From assembly GCA_028293055.1 (NCBI GenBank), contig JAQGLD010000558.1:1-7192 (forward strand): DNA of 7,192 nt, read 5' to 3'. The notes beneath the pieces were generated by a model. That model was given only the letters and a program-made list of their open reading frames with translations, had not been told where the DNA came from and made no database searches. This DNA comes from Alphaproteobacteria bacterium. Its GTDB lineage: Bacteria > Pseudomonadota > Alphaproteobacteria > Sphingomonadales > Sphingomonadaceae. Both the position numbers and the translations under genes were made by a program. This document shows positions 1 to 5,652 of the stretch, in pieces (within the stretch, counting starts at the first letter, position 1; each line of letters starts with the position of its first letter).

Positions 1-45
1 GGATTGGGGCTCATGTCACTTTCCGACTGGTCCTGGGGAGGCAAT

Positions 46-68
46 AAAAAACCCGCCTTGCGGCGGGT
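46..68 (-). terminator. Rho-independent terminator (minus strand)
   Basis: Read on the minus strand, a perfect 7-bp GC-rich stem (ACCCGCC / GGCGGGT) closes a GCAA loop, which is a GNRA tetraloop. An uninterrupted run of U residues follows at once (plus-strand bases 46-50 are all A). This is a textbook intrinsic terminator. On the plus strand no U run follows the stem, so it acts in one direction only. The nearest upstream minus-strand gene is the membrane protein ending at 273, which would leave a 3' untranslated stretch of about 200 bases. Confidence 0.88.
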
Positions 69-272
69 GTCTGGTCGATGGCGGAACGAAGTCCGATCAC
101 CATCGATACAGGCGCGCCGCCGCTTTCCTGTCGCGCCGCCAGAGCCAGACCTGCGGGCGCGCCGCCGCGACCGCAAGCGCGGTGGAGGGCGAAGAGAGCG
201 CACGCATCGACATGGGATCCCAAGTCGCGTTTCCGCTCGGCTGCGTCAAGGGAGAAAGTGCGCGGAAAAAGC
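69..272. other. Untranslated stretch with short GC-rich repeats
   Basis: No convincing gene lies between the membrane-protein stop codon and the terminator. Open frames here are rich in Arg, Pro and Ser, as expected from out-of-frame reading of GC-rich DNA. The 9-mer CGCGCCGCC occurs three times (113-121, 132-140, 158-166), and the first and third copies are embedded in an identical 13-mer (111-123 and 156-168). The stretch is probably the 3' untranslated region of the minus-strand transcript that ends at 46-68. Confidence 0.4.
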
Positions 273-998
273 CTATTCGAACACCTGGACCAGCTCGTCG
301 CTGACTCCGCCCTCCTTGGCGATACGCAGCTCGGCATAGAGCGAGGCGGAGATGGCTGCGTCGACCAGGGCCACTCCCGCGGCGACCAGGGACGCAGTCG
401 ACGCACGCAGGATGTCGCCATTTCCGCCGACGGAAACCATCAGGCCGATGATGAAGCTGGCGGTCGCCTGGAGAATCCAGAACAGGAAATAGAGGAGAAA
501 GATCATCCCCTTATAGCCATCGGTGAGCGTGCGGCTACGCGAGAGGCTTTGGATCACCCCTTCATCCTCGGCCAGCAGCACCGGTATCGCCGCGGCAAAC
601 ATGCAGAAGGCGATGATGCCCGGCACGATCAGCGCCATGGTGCCGATGATGATCGCGATCCAGCTCAGCACCGAGACTCCGATCAGCGGCAGGATATGAG
701 TCATGGCGATTCGGGAGGCAGGGCCCAGGTCCGGCCTTGCCGTCTCTCCCGCCTTTATGCAGGCGGCGATCACGATCGCCTTGAACAGGAAGACGAGGAT
801 CAGCACGAGCAAGGAAGAGGCTCCGCGATAATCGGATCCGAGCATGTAGGCCGGAGTAGCGGGGTGGCTGCCTGACAACTCCGATACGAAGTTCGGTAGT
901 GCCACCATCAGCAGCGCCAGGAGACCGAAGCCGGCCGGGTTGCGGCGCAGCGTCTCGAACGCGCGGCCGAGCACCTGACCGTTGGTGAAGTCGTTCAT
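273..998 (-). CDS. Multi-pass membrane protein, glycerophosphodiesterase membrane-domain-like
   Basis: This is a 241-residue inner-membrane protein with about five or six hydrophobic segments, near residues 22-38, 61-82, 102-121, 124-142, 164-188 and 200-220. The central stretch has a Val-Pro-Gly turn (125-127) leading into a helix, then an acidic LLAEDEG segment, a Ser-Leu-Ser-Arg-Ser motif (151-155) and a Leu-Thr-x-Gly-Tyr motif (158-162). That order is typical of the membrane domain found fused to some glycerophosphodiester phosphodiesterases and in many stand-alone bacterial membrane proteins of unknown role (YciC/DUF975-like). No phosphodiesterase catalytic domain is present, so no reaction should be assigned. 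The ATG at 998 is preceded by AAGGGG with an 8-base spacer, which supports the start. The gene is separated from tetR by 372 bases and is probably transcribed alone, ending at the terminator at 46-68. Confidence 0.85.
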   Translation of the reverse strand: MNDFTNGQVLGRAFETLRRNPAGFGLLALLMVALPNFVSELSGSHPATPAYMLGSDYRGASSLLVLILVFLFKAIVIAACIKAGETARPDLGPASRIAMTHILPLIGVSVLSWIAIIIGTMALIVPGIIAFCMFAAAIPVLLAEDEGVIQSLSRSRTLTDGYKGMIFLLYFLFWILQATASFIIGLMVSVGGNGDILRASTASLVAAGVALVDAAISASLYAELRIAKEGGVSDELVQVFE

Positions 999-1370
999 TC
1001 CTGTCGCCCCTTCTGCCTTGCATTTCAGCTTAATGGCGAGCGAACCTGTGTCCAGCCGATAGGAATCTCCCTCTGCTTCGGCACTCGCGACCCGACCGCC
1101 ACCCCGCTTGGTCTGGCAGGCGCGGAGGAATCCGATTTGCCGGCGAGCGAAACCGGAGGAGGACGCCGCCCGGGGCCAGGCTCTTCGATCGGGCCGACCG
1201 GAAGCCGGCTTTGCTCCATGTCGTGTGCCGCCGATGCGAAGGCAGCGCGCTCGTCTGTCAACCGGGCGCCGCGCCGGACCGCTCGATCCGATCGACTTGT
1301 GGCGGCTCGTGAAGGCGTCGGTGCGAGCGCCAAACTGCGCGGACTTGCTCGCCGCCGGCGCGGCAAGCGG
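999..1370. other. 372-base gap without a recognisable gene
   Basis: All frames across this stretch give Arg/Pro/Ser/Ala-rich peptides with no recognisable family and no well-placed ribosome binding site. Just after the tetR stop a small GC stem (GCCGC / GCGGC, about 1351-1364) is present, but no U run follows it on the minus strand, so it is a poor terminator. Upstream of the membrane-protein gene, TGGACA (1049-1054, minus) and TAAGCT (1027-1032, minus) with a 16-base spacer form a weak promoter candidate. The stretch could hold a decayed gene or an untranslated RNA, but the sequence alone does not show either. Confidence 0.35.
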
Positions 1371-2117
1371 TCACTTCCGCGCGGTTCCCGGTTCGAGGAC
1401 CGCTTCCATCCTGTCGACCAGCCCGGCAAGTCGGGAGAGTTCGGTTCCCGGATCAGCGTTTTCCGTCCGGGGGGTCAGGCCGTGAAGCATCATATCGACA
1501 TAATCCGCGGCTTCCCGTTCGATATCGATTGCGCGCGACGCGAAGATGGTTCGCAGCGCGATATGCTCGAGGCCGCCAAACAGCATGTCCCTGACGATGT
1601 TCGGATTGAATGAGGCCGAGACCTGACCGGCGCTCTGGGCGCGCAAGATGGTATCGACGACCTGTGCGACGAACTTCACGTTGAGCTCGCGCATCGCAGA
1701 CGTCTTGTAGTCGCCCCACCGGATTTCCCGAAAGAAAACCCGATGCAGGCGCGGGGTTTCTTCAAAGGATCGCAGATAGCGTATGGCAATCAGCACCAAT
1801 CGCGAACGAACCTCGGTCAGCGGAGCGAGCTCATCGACCAATCGATCGATGAAAGGCGTCGCCCATTCGCGCAGCACCTGATTGACCAGGTCCTCCTTAT
1901 TCTCGAAATATTTGTAGACGGTCGCTTCGGACACCCCGGCGGATTTGGCGATCCGAACCATGGAGACGCTGTCGGCACCCTCTTCCTCGATAAGCGCGCG
2001 CGCTGCTGCAAGCAGCTCGGGACGACGTTGGTCCTTGCGCCGCCGCCATGCCACCGGCGAATCCTGGACGATCGGGGGCGCCGCCGCGCCGCCTATTTCC
2101 CCCTTCCTTGCCATCAT
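1371..2117 (-). CDS. TetR/AcrR-family transcriptional repressor
   Basis: This is a 248-residue one-domain regulator transcribed away from the hydratase/ligase operon. After a 30-residue basic leader, a TetR DNA-binding domain spans about 33-79. It has the ALIEEEGADSVSM helix-1 region and the GVSEATVYKYFENKEDL turn and recognition helix (61-77). The ligand-binding part contains a Arg-Asp-Met-Leu-Phe-Gly-Gly-Leu-Glu-His motif (176-185) that resembles FadR-type, acyl-CoA-responsive TetR proteins; ligand type is an inference. Residues 226-243 form an extra amphipathic helix (Leu228, Leu233, Met237, Leu241) beyond the usual end of the fold. The start is the first of two adjacent ATG codons (2117, 2114); AAGGA lies about 10 bases upstream, and longer in-frame starts would run through the promoter region. 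An 18-bp palindrome at 2143-2160, 26 bases upstream, suggests that it represses both itself and the divergent operon. Confidence 0.93.
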   Translation of the reverse strand: MMARKGEIGGAAAPPIVQDSPVAWRRRKDQRRPELLAAARALIEEEGADSVSMVRIAKSAGVSEATVYKYFENKEDLVNQVLREWATPFIDRLVDELAPLTEVRSRLVLIAIRYLRSFEETPRLHRVFFREIRWGDYKTSAMRELNVKFVAQVVDTILRAQSAGQVSASFNPNIVRDMLFGGLEHIALRTIFASRAIDIEREAADYVDMMLHGLTPRTENADPGTELSRLAGLVDRMEAVLEPGTARK

Positions 2118-2137
2118 AATAGAGGCATCCTTATTTA

Positions 2138-2167
2138 TTGACCGATGTTTCGTAAAATCGCTATAGG
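2138..2167 (+). promoter_or_regulatory. Sigma-70-type promoter of the hydratase/ligase operon
   Basis: TTGACC (2138-2143) matches the -35 consensus at five of six positions. TATAGG (2162-2167) follows after an 18-base spacer; reading CTATAG at 2161 gives 17. Transcription would start near 2174, leaving a leader of roughly 40 bases before the ATG at 2216. It is the best promoter-like pair in the divergent region. The tetR promoter on the other strand is less clear. Confidence 0.6.
2143..2160. promoter_or_regulatory. Candidate TetR operator (18-bp imperfect palindrome)
   Basis: The sequence CGATGTTTCGTAAAATCG is an inverted repeat with seven of nine base pairs matching (mismatches 2147/2156 and 2150/2153), centred on the CG at 2151-2152. 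It fills the spacer between the -35 and -10 of the plus-strand promoter and lies 26 bases upstream of the tetR start codon. The size, symmetry and position are what TetR-family repressors use to block a divergent pair of promoters. Binding by the neighbouring TetR protein is inferred. Confidence 0.6.
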
Positions 2168-2215
2168 GATAAGGTTCGCCGATCAATCCAAGAAGCGAAA
2201 CAGCGAGGTAGATCG

Positions 2216-2656
2216 ATGGGGGAGGCGATACAGCACAGCGCGGGATTCGAACCGATAAATCTTCCACCCGGCCACTTCGCGCTCGACGCGGACCTGGATG
2301 ATCGGCTGCGAAGAGATGGAGCGGCGCCCCCGCGAGAAGGCGATATCGCGCATCCGATCTTCGCATTCGTCGGTGGAATAGGCGGGCTTGGCGTTCCTGT
2401 CGGGGACGCCATCGCACTGGCCGGCTGCTCGATCGGGGCCGGCCCGCTGCTCGCCTCCTGCGACATCAGCATTTATCGCGCCCTGAAAGTGGGCGTGACT
2501 TACCAAATTGCCGGCAGGATTGCGGGGAAGACTCGCAAGCCCAGTCGGAGGTTCGGCGCTGCGGACCATCTCCTCCTGTCGGTCTCGATCGCCGAGGGCG
2601 ATGTGCGCTTTGTGGACCTGGATCTGAAAATGATCGTTCCGGTGACCGGCTCGTGA
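2216..2656 (+). CDS. FAS1-like/MaoC N-type hot-dog dehydratase subunit (likely non-catalytic)
   Basis: This 146-residue protein has the pattern of the FAS1-like dehydratase or MaoC N-terminal hot-dog fold. It shows an Ala-His-Pro-Ile-Phe-Ala-Phe-Val segment (45-52), then a CDISIYRALKVG segment (82-93) that matches the conserved strand before the dimer interface, and C-terminal strands at about 117-143. It lacks the Asp-x-Asn-Pro-x-His hydratase motif. In heteromeric hydratases such as mycobacterial HadAB/HadBC and ChsH1-ChsH2, one subunit of this kind shapes the acyl pocket while a partner carries the active site. The next gene encodes just such a partner, so the two probably form one enoyl-CoA (or enoyl-ACP) hydratase in the cytoplasm. 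The ATG is preceded by GAGG with a 7-base spacer. The stop overlaps the next start by four bases. It is the first gene of the TetR-linked operon. Confidence 0.82.
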   Translation: MGEAIQHSAGFEPINLPPGHFALDADLDDRLRRDGAAPPREGDIAHPIFAFVGGIGGLGVPVGDAIALAGCSIGAGPLLASCDISIYRALKVGVTYQIAGRIAGKTRKPSRRFGAADHLLLSVSIAEGDVRFVDLDLKMIVPVTGS

Positions 2657-3030
2657 ACGAGCAACCGATCGTCTGGCGCGTGGACGATGTCAGTGCGGAG
2701 GCCATGTTCAGCTGGGTCGAAGCGTTGCGAGACGTCAATCCGATCCACGTCGATCCGCAAGCGGCGTCCGCGCTTGGTTATGGTCCGAGGACGGTCAATC
2801 CCGGCCCGACCAATCTCGCTTATGTCCTGACGATGCTGATGGCCGCCGCGCCCGGTGAATATCCGGCCAGGATCGAGGCGCGCTTCCTTGGCAATGTGCT
2901 GTCCGGTGACAGTTTGGAAGTCACATGTGATAGAGCGGATGACGGCATCTTTCGCGCTCGGCTGAAGATCGCGGGAGACGGCGAGATCGTCCTGGACGCG
3001 AAGGTGACCATGGAGCCGATTGAGGAATGA
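2653..3030 (+). CDS. MaoC-family (R)-specific enoyl-CoA hydratase subunit (catalytic)
   Basis: This 125-residue hot-dog protein carries the hydratase active-site motif Asp27-Val-Asn29-Pro-Ile-His32, followed by the conserved VNPGPTNLAYVLTMLM helix region. Asp and His of this motif activate water for syn addition to a trans-2-enoyl thioester in characterised (R)-hydratases. The protein is somewhat short for a stand-alone R-hydratase (about 135-150 residues), which fits a subunit paired with the preceding non-catalytic hot-dog protein. Translation most likely starts at GTG 2653, which overlaps the TGA of the previous gene (GTGA). The next in-frame ATG (2704) would remove the first strand. Its own stop overlaps the ligase start as ATGA, so all three genes look translationally coupled. 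The direction of the reaction (hydration or dehydration) and the chain length are not visible. Confidence 0.88.
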   Translation: MNEQPIVWRVDDVSAEAMFSWVEALRDVNPIHVDPQAASALGYGPRTVNPGPTNLAYVLTMLMAAAPGEYPARIEARFLGNVLSGDSLEVTCDRADDGIFRARLKIAGDGEIVLDAKVTMEPIEE

Positions 3031-4511
3031 TCGATCCAGTCGCCGAGGCCACGAATGTCTATTCGCTGATCGCGATGCGGGCTCGGTCGCGACCCGATGC
3101 ACCGGCCCTCATCGCGGGTCCGACCAGGATCAGCTATGCCGAGCTGATCGCAACGGCCGACGCGATCGCGGCGGATCTGGCGGCACGCGGAATCCGAAGG
3201 GGGGACCGGGTCGCGATTCTCTCGGAGAACCGGATCGAATATACGCTCACCCAGATTGCCTGCGCGAAACTCGGGATCATCGTCGCCTGCCAGAATTGGC
3301 GGCTCGCCCTCCCCGAGCTCCAGCATTGCATCGGGCTCGTCGAAGCGAAGCTTCTGATCGTCTCCGAGCGCTACAAGGCCAGTGCCGACGCATTGCAGCT
3401 GGATATGCCCGTCGCGGATATCGCCTCGCTGGGTGCGAGCGGCGCGACCCGGTGCGTCGCCGAGCCCGAAGACGGCTTGCTGATCATCTACACGAGCGGA
3501 ACCACCGGCCTGCCCAAGGCCGCTGTGATCAGCCATCGGGCCGAGATCGCGCGAATGTGCGCGCTTCGCATGGACCTCAATATCGGGCCCGAGGATGGCT
3601 ATGTCGCCTGGGCCCCGATGTTCCACATGGGCGGGACCGAGCATTTGCTGGCCGCTCTGATGTCCGGCGCGCATGGCATCGTGATCGACGGGTTCGACGC
3701 GGAGCTTATCTGCGACGCGATTGCCGAATGGCGGATCGGATGGCTGATGCTGGTCCCGGCGACGATCGAGCCGTTGACCAGCCGGATCCGCGCACGCGGA
3801 ATCACGCCGAAGGGAATCAGGGCGGTCGGCTGCATGGCGGATCTGGTTCCGTCCGGAGAGGTCGCCGACATCAGCCGGCTGACTCGGGCCCCCTATCTCA
3901 ACAGCTTCGGCGCGACCGAAACCGGAATGCCGCCGCTGTCCGGCGGATTGATCGCGCCAGGCTCGGTCCCAGCCTCCCTCGACAAGCAATTGAGCTCGCT
4001 TTGCGAAATACGGCTGATCGGACCAGACGGAACCGAAGCCGTTGGTGACGAGCCCGGCGAAGCCTGGGTTCGCGGGCCCACTTTGTTCAGCGGCTATTGG
4101 GCAGCCGAGGCCGCCAATGCGCAATGCTTCGTCGACGGGTGGTTCCGCATGGGCGACCTGTTTCGAAAGACGGCGGACGGCTATGCCTTCGTCGGGCGAT
4201 CCAAATATCTGATCAAATCGGGCGGTGAGAATATCTACCCGGCGGAGATCGAGCGGGTGCTGCTCGCGGATCCTCGGGTCAGCGACGCAATCGTCGTGCG
4301 GCGCGGCGACGATCGCTGGGGAGAGGTTCCCGTCGCAGTGATCGCGAGGCTGGACGAAAGCCTCGATGCGGCTGCCGTAGAGACGATGTGCAGGGCGCAG
4401 CTCGCCAGCTACAAGCGACCCAGGGACGTGGTCTTCGTCGCGCTCGAGGCATTCCCACGCAGCGCCAGCGGCAAGATCGTTCGGGAAGAGGTCGAGAAGA
4501 TGATCGGCTGA
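3027..4511 (+). CDS. Acyl-CoA synthetase (AMP-forming, ANL superfamily)
   Basis: This 494-residue enzyme activates a carboxylic acid to an acyl-adenylate and then to a CoA thioester. All core ANL motifs are present: the P-loop YTSGTTGLPK (155-164), the NSFGATETG A5 motif (292-300), the GWFRMGDL A7 motif (371-378), the hinge region GRSKYLIKSGGENIYPAEIE (390-409), and the C-terminal PRSASGK with catalytic Lys483. The enzyme therefore looks intact and active. Length is at the shorter end of the family. It lies last in the TetR-linked operon, starts at an ATG overlapping the previous stop (ATGA) with GAGGA just upstream, and is followed 12 bases after its stop by a hairpin. Context says that its product, or a dehydrogenated form of it, is the hydratase substrate. 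Whether the acid is a fatty acid, an aryl acid or a terpenoid/steroid side chain cannot be told. Confidence 0.95.
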   Translation: MIDPVAEATNVYSLIAMRARSRPDAPALIAGPTRISYAELIATADAIAADLAARGIRRGDRVAILSENRIEYTLTQIACAKLGIIVACQNWRLALPELQHCIGLVEAKLLIVSERYKASADALQLDMPVADIASLGASGATRCVAEPEDGLLIIYTSGTTGLPKAAVISHRAEIARMCALRMDLNIGPEDGYVAWAPMFHMGGTEHLLAALMSGAHGIVIDGFDAELICDAIAEWRIGWLMLVPATIEPLTSRIRARGITPKGIRAVGCMADLVPSGEVADISRLTRAPYLNSFGATETGMPPLSGGLIAPGSVPASLDKQLSSLCEIRLIGPDGTEAVGDEPGEAWVRGPTLFSGYWAAEAANAQCFVDGWFRMGDLFRKTADGYAFVGRSKYLIKSGGENIYPAEIERVLLADPRVSDAIVVRRGDDRWGEVPVAVIARLDESLDAAAVETMCRAQLASYKRPRDVVFVALEAFPRSASGKIVREEVEKMIG

Positions 4512-4523
4512 AACAAAGTGCAG

Positions 4524-4545
4524 AAACATGCACGCTTGCATGTTT
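4524..4545 (+). terminator. Hairpin after the ligase operon: terminator or operator
   Basis: A perfect 9-bp inverted repeat (AAACATGCA / TGCATGTTT) with a CGCT loop begins 12 bases after the ligase stop and runs into TTTTCCTT. Position and the short U-rich tail suggest an intrinsic terminator, although the stem is unusually AT-rich for this genome. It also lies about 70 bases upstream of the VOC gene at 4613, so an operator role is possible. A competing small stem, GTGCA (4518-4522) with TGCAC (4529-4533), shares bases with the left arm. Confidence 0.55.
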
Positions 4546-4612
4546 TCCTTGCTCGCCCTGCCGCTGTCACTAGAGTTGAGCCTCTGGCCTTCGTTCGAAG
4601 GGCGATCGAACC

Positions 4613-5002
4613 ATGCAAATCCTCAACCTCGGGCATGTGAACATCTGCACCCCGTTGGTCGAGGCGACCGTCGACTTCTTCGCGAAAGGCCTCGGGATGG
4701 AACCCCGTCCGGGTCCGGCGATGTCCGCGGAGCTTCAGAATTACTGGCTGTACAATCAAGGCGGCCGGGCGCTGATCCATGTCATCGGAATTCGTCCGGG
4801 CGACGCTGCGCGGCCCGAAGGCGCGAGCCGCCTCGACCATTTCGCGCTCGATTGCGCGGGGCTCGATGCGTGCATCGAGCGGCTCGATCGGCTCGGAATC
4901 GCCTTCGACCGCCTCGAAATCGCCTCGCGCAAGCTGGTCCAGCTCAACCTTTCCGATCCGAACGGTATCAAGGTCGAGTTGACGTTCGACGCACCCGCCT
5001 AG
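4613..5002 (+). CDS. VOC-superfamily protein (glyoxalase/dioxygenase fold), compact type
   Basis: This 129-residue protein has two beta-alpha-beta-beta-beta modules of the vicinal-oxygen-chelate fold. Candidate metal ligands sit in the expected places: His8 (LGHVNI), His56 (ALIHVIG) at the end of module 1, His76 (LDHFALD) and Glu122 (IKVELTF) at the start and end of module 2. A full ligand set suggests an active metalloenzyme, but VOC proteins include lyases, isomerases, epimerases, ring-cleavage dioxygenases and resistance proteins, and the reaction cannot be assigned. It lies 101 bases after the ligase on the same strand, behind a hairpin, so it may be a separate transcript or receive read-through from the TetR-controlled promoter. 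The ATG has AAGGG about 10 bases upstream. A perfect hairpin follows its stop by 7 bases. Confidence 0.86.
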   Translation: MQILNLGHVNICTPLVEATVDFFAKGLGMEPRPGPAMSAELQNYWLYNQGGRALIHVIGIRPGDAARPEGASRLDHFALDCAGLDACIERLDRLGIAFDRLEIASRKLVQLNLSDPNGIKVELTFDAPA

Positions 5003-5009
5003 ACTCGGC

Positions 5010-5029
5010 ACCGGTTCGGCTGAACCGGT
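5010..5029 (+). terminator. Terminator of the VOC gene (plus strand)
   Basis: A perfect 8-bp stem (ACCGGTTC / GAACCGGT) with a GGCT loop starts 7 bases after the VOC stop codon. A T-rich but interrupted tract (5035-5048) follows. It is likely an intrinsic terminator for plus-strand transcription, though the U run does not abut the stem. Confidence 0.6.
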
Positions 5030-5065
5030 CCCTAGTTTCCTTTGTTTTGCCGTGTGTTCCGAGCC

Positions 5066-5085
5066 GCCAAGTGATTCCACTTGGC
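5066..5085 (-). terminator. Hairpin after the hydrolase fragment
   Basis: A perfect 8-bp stem (GCCAAGTG / CACTTGGC) with a 4-base loop lies 11 bases downstream of the minus-strand hydrolase-fragment stop. No U run follows on the minus strand. On the plus strand only TTGTA follows. Position suggests a terminator or transcript-stabilising structure between convergent genes; the lack of a U tract lowers confidence. Confidence 0.4.
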
Positions 5086-5096
5086 TTGTACCCACT

Positions 5097-5513
5097 CTAT
5101 CCGGCGAATGCGCGTCTCAGCGCCGCGATACGGTCCGCGACGAAGCGCTTCGATATATCCGCTTCGGGAAGGAAGAGGTCGAAGCCATGGATGGCGCGCG
5201 GATAGACCAGCAATTCGGTCGAGACATTCGCGGCAAGCAGCCTCTGCGCATAATCGATATTCTCATCGACGAAGAGATCGAGTGCCCCCGTCCCGATGAA
5301 GGTGGGCGGCAGATCCGAAAGGTCGTCGGAGCGAGCGGGCGCGGCGTAGACCGGAACATCGCCCGCATTGGCAAGCGGCCCGAGATAGGATGCCCAGGCG
5401 ATGAGATTGATCATCTGGCGGTCGGCGAAGCCGGTGCTGAACGTCGATGTGAGCACGAACAATGCGAACCAAGGTGAGCGCCGCAAACTTGTTTCGATCG
5501 CACGTCCCCGCAT
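5097..5513 (-). pseudogene. C-terminal fragment of an HSL-type alpha/beta hydrolase
   Basis: The 138-residue frame matches only the C-terminal third of alpha/beta-hydrolase fold-3 (hormone-sensitive-lipase-like) esterases. From about residue 28 it reads like the lid-to-catalytic region: IAWASYLGP, then YAAPARSDDLSDLPPTFIGTG, the catalytic-Asp segment ALDLFVDEN (Asp79) and the catalytic-His segment AIHGFD (His109). The N-terminal HGGG oxyanion hole and the GDSAGG serine nucleophile are missing. The 139 bases upstream hold no such sequence in any frame I can recognise, and beyond that lies the VOC gene. A full enzyme is usually near 300 residues, so this cannot be an active esterase. The ATG at 5513 has a strong GGAGGG four bases upstream, so a short protein could still be made. 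It probably arose by a deletion that joined the hydrolase tail to the SDR-VOC operon. Confidence 0.75.
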
Positions 5514-5652
5514 GAGTCCCTCCCCGATGGAATTTTTATCGCGTGGAACCGATTTCTCGCGGCACCGAGCCGTAATTCAGTCACTCACTCATAAACGGCG
5601 ACCGTGCCGCCGACGACCGCTCGGCGAGCGGGCGGAGGGTCGGCCGGGGGTA

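Noticed and set aside
1025..1429. Minus-strand open frame of 134 codons overlapping the tetR end
   Set aside because: Arg/Pro/Ser-rich product with no family pattern and no ribosome binding site; it is out of frame with tetR and looks like a GC-driven shadow.
2240..2256. GGTTCGAATCCCGC on the minus strand, resembling a tRNA T-loop and 3' arm
   Set aside because: The stem 5' of the loop does not pair with the 3' side beyond two bases, and no acceptor or anticodon arm is found. The bases encode part of the first hot-dog protein.
4194..4212. Tyr in place of the usual Asp in the ligase GRxKD hinge motif
   Set aside because: The hinge Lys393 is kept and the following position varies among acyl-CoA synthetases, so this is not evidence of a defect.
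2820..4541. 573-codon minus-strand frame antisense to the ligase
   Set aside because: A long antisense frame is expected opposite GC-rich coding DNA; the plus strand encodes a complete ANL enzyme with all motifs.
4528..5205. Plus-strand frame starting with a hydrophobic, signal-like peptide
   Set aside because: The hydrophobic start lies in the hairpin region and the rest is an out-of-frame reading of the VOC gene.
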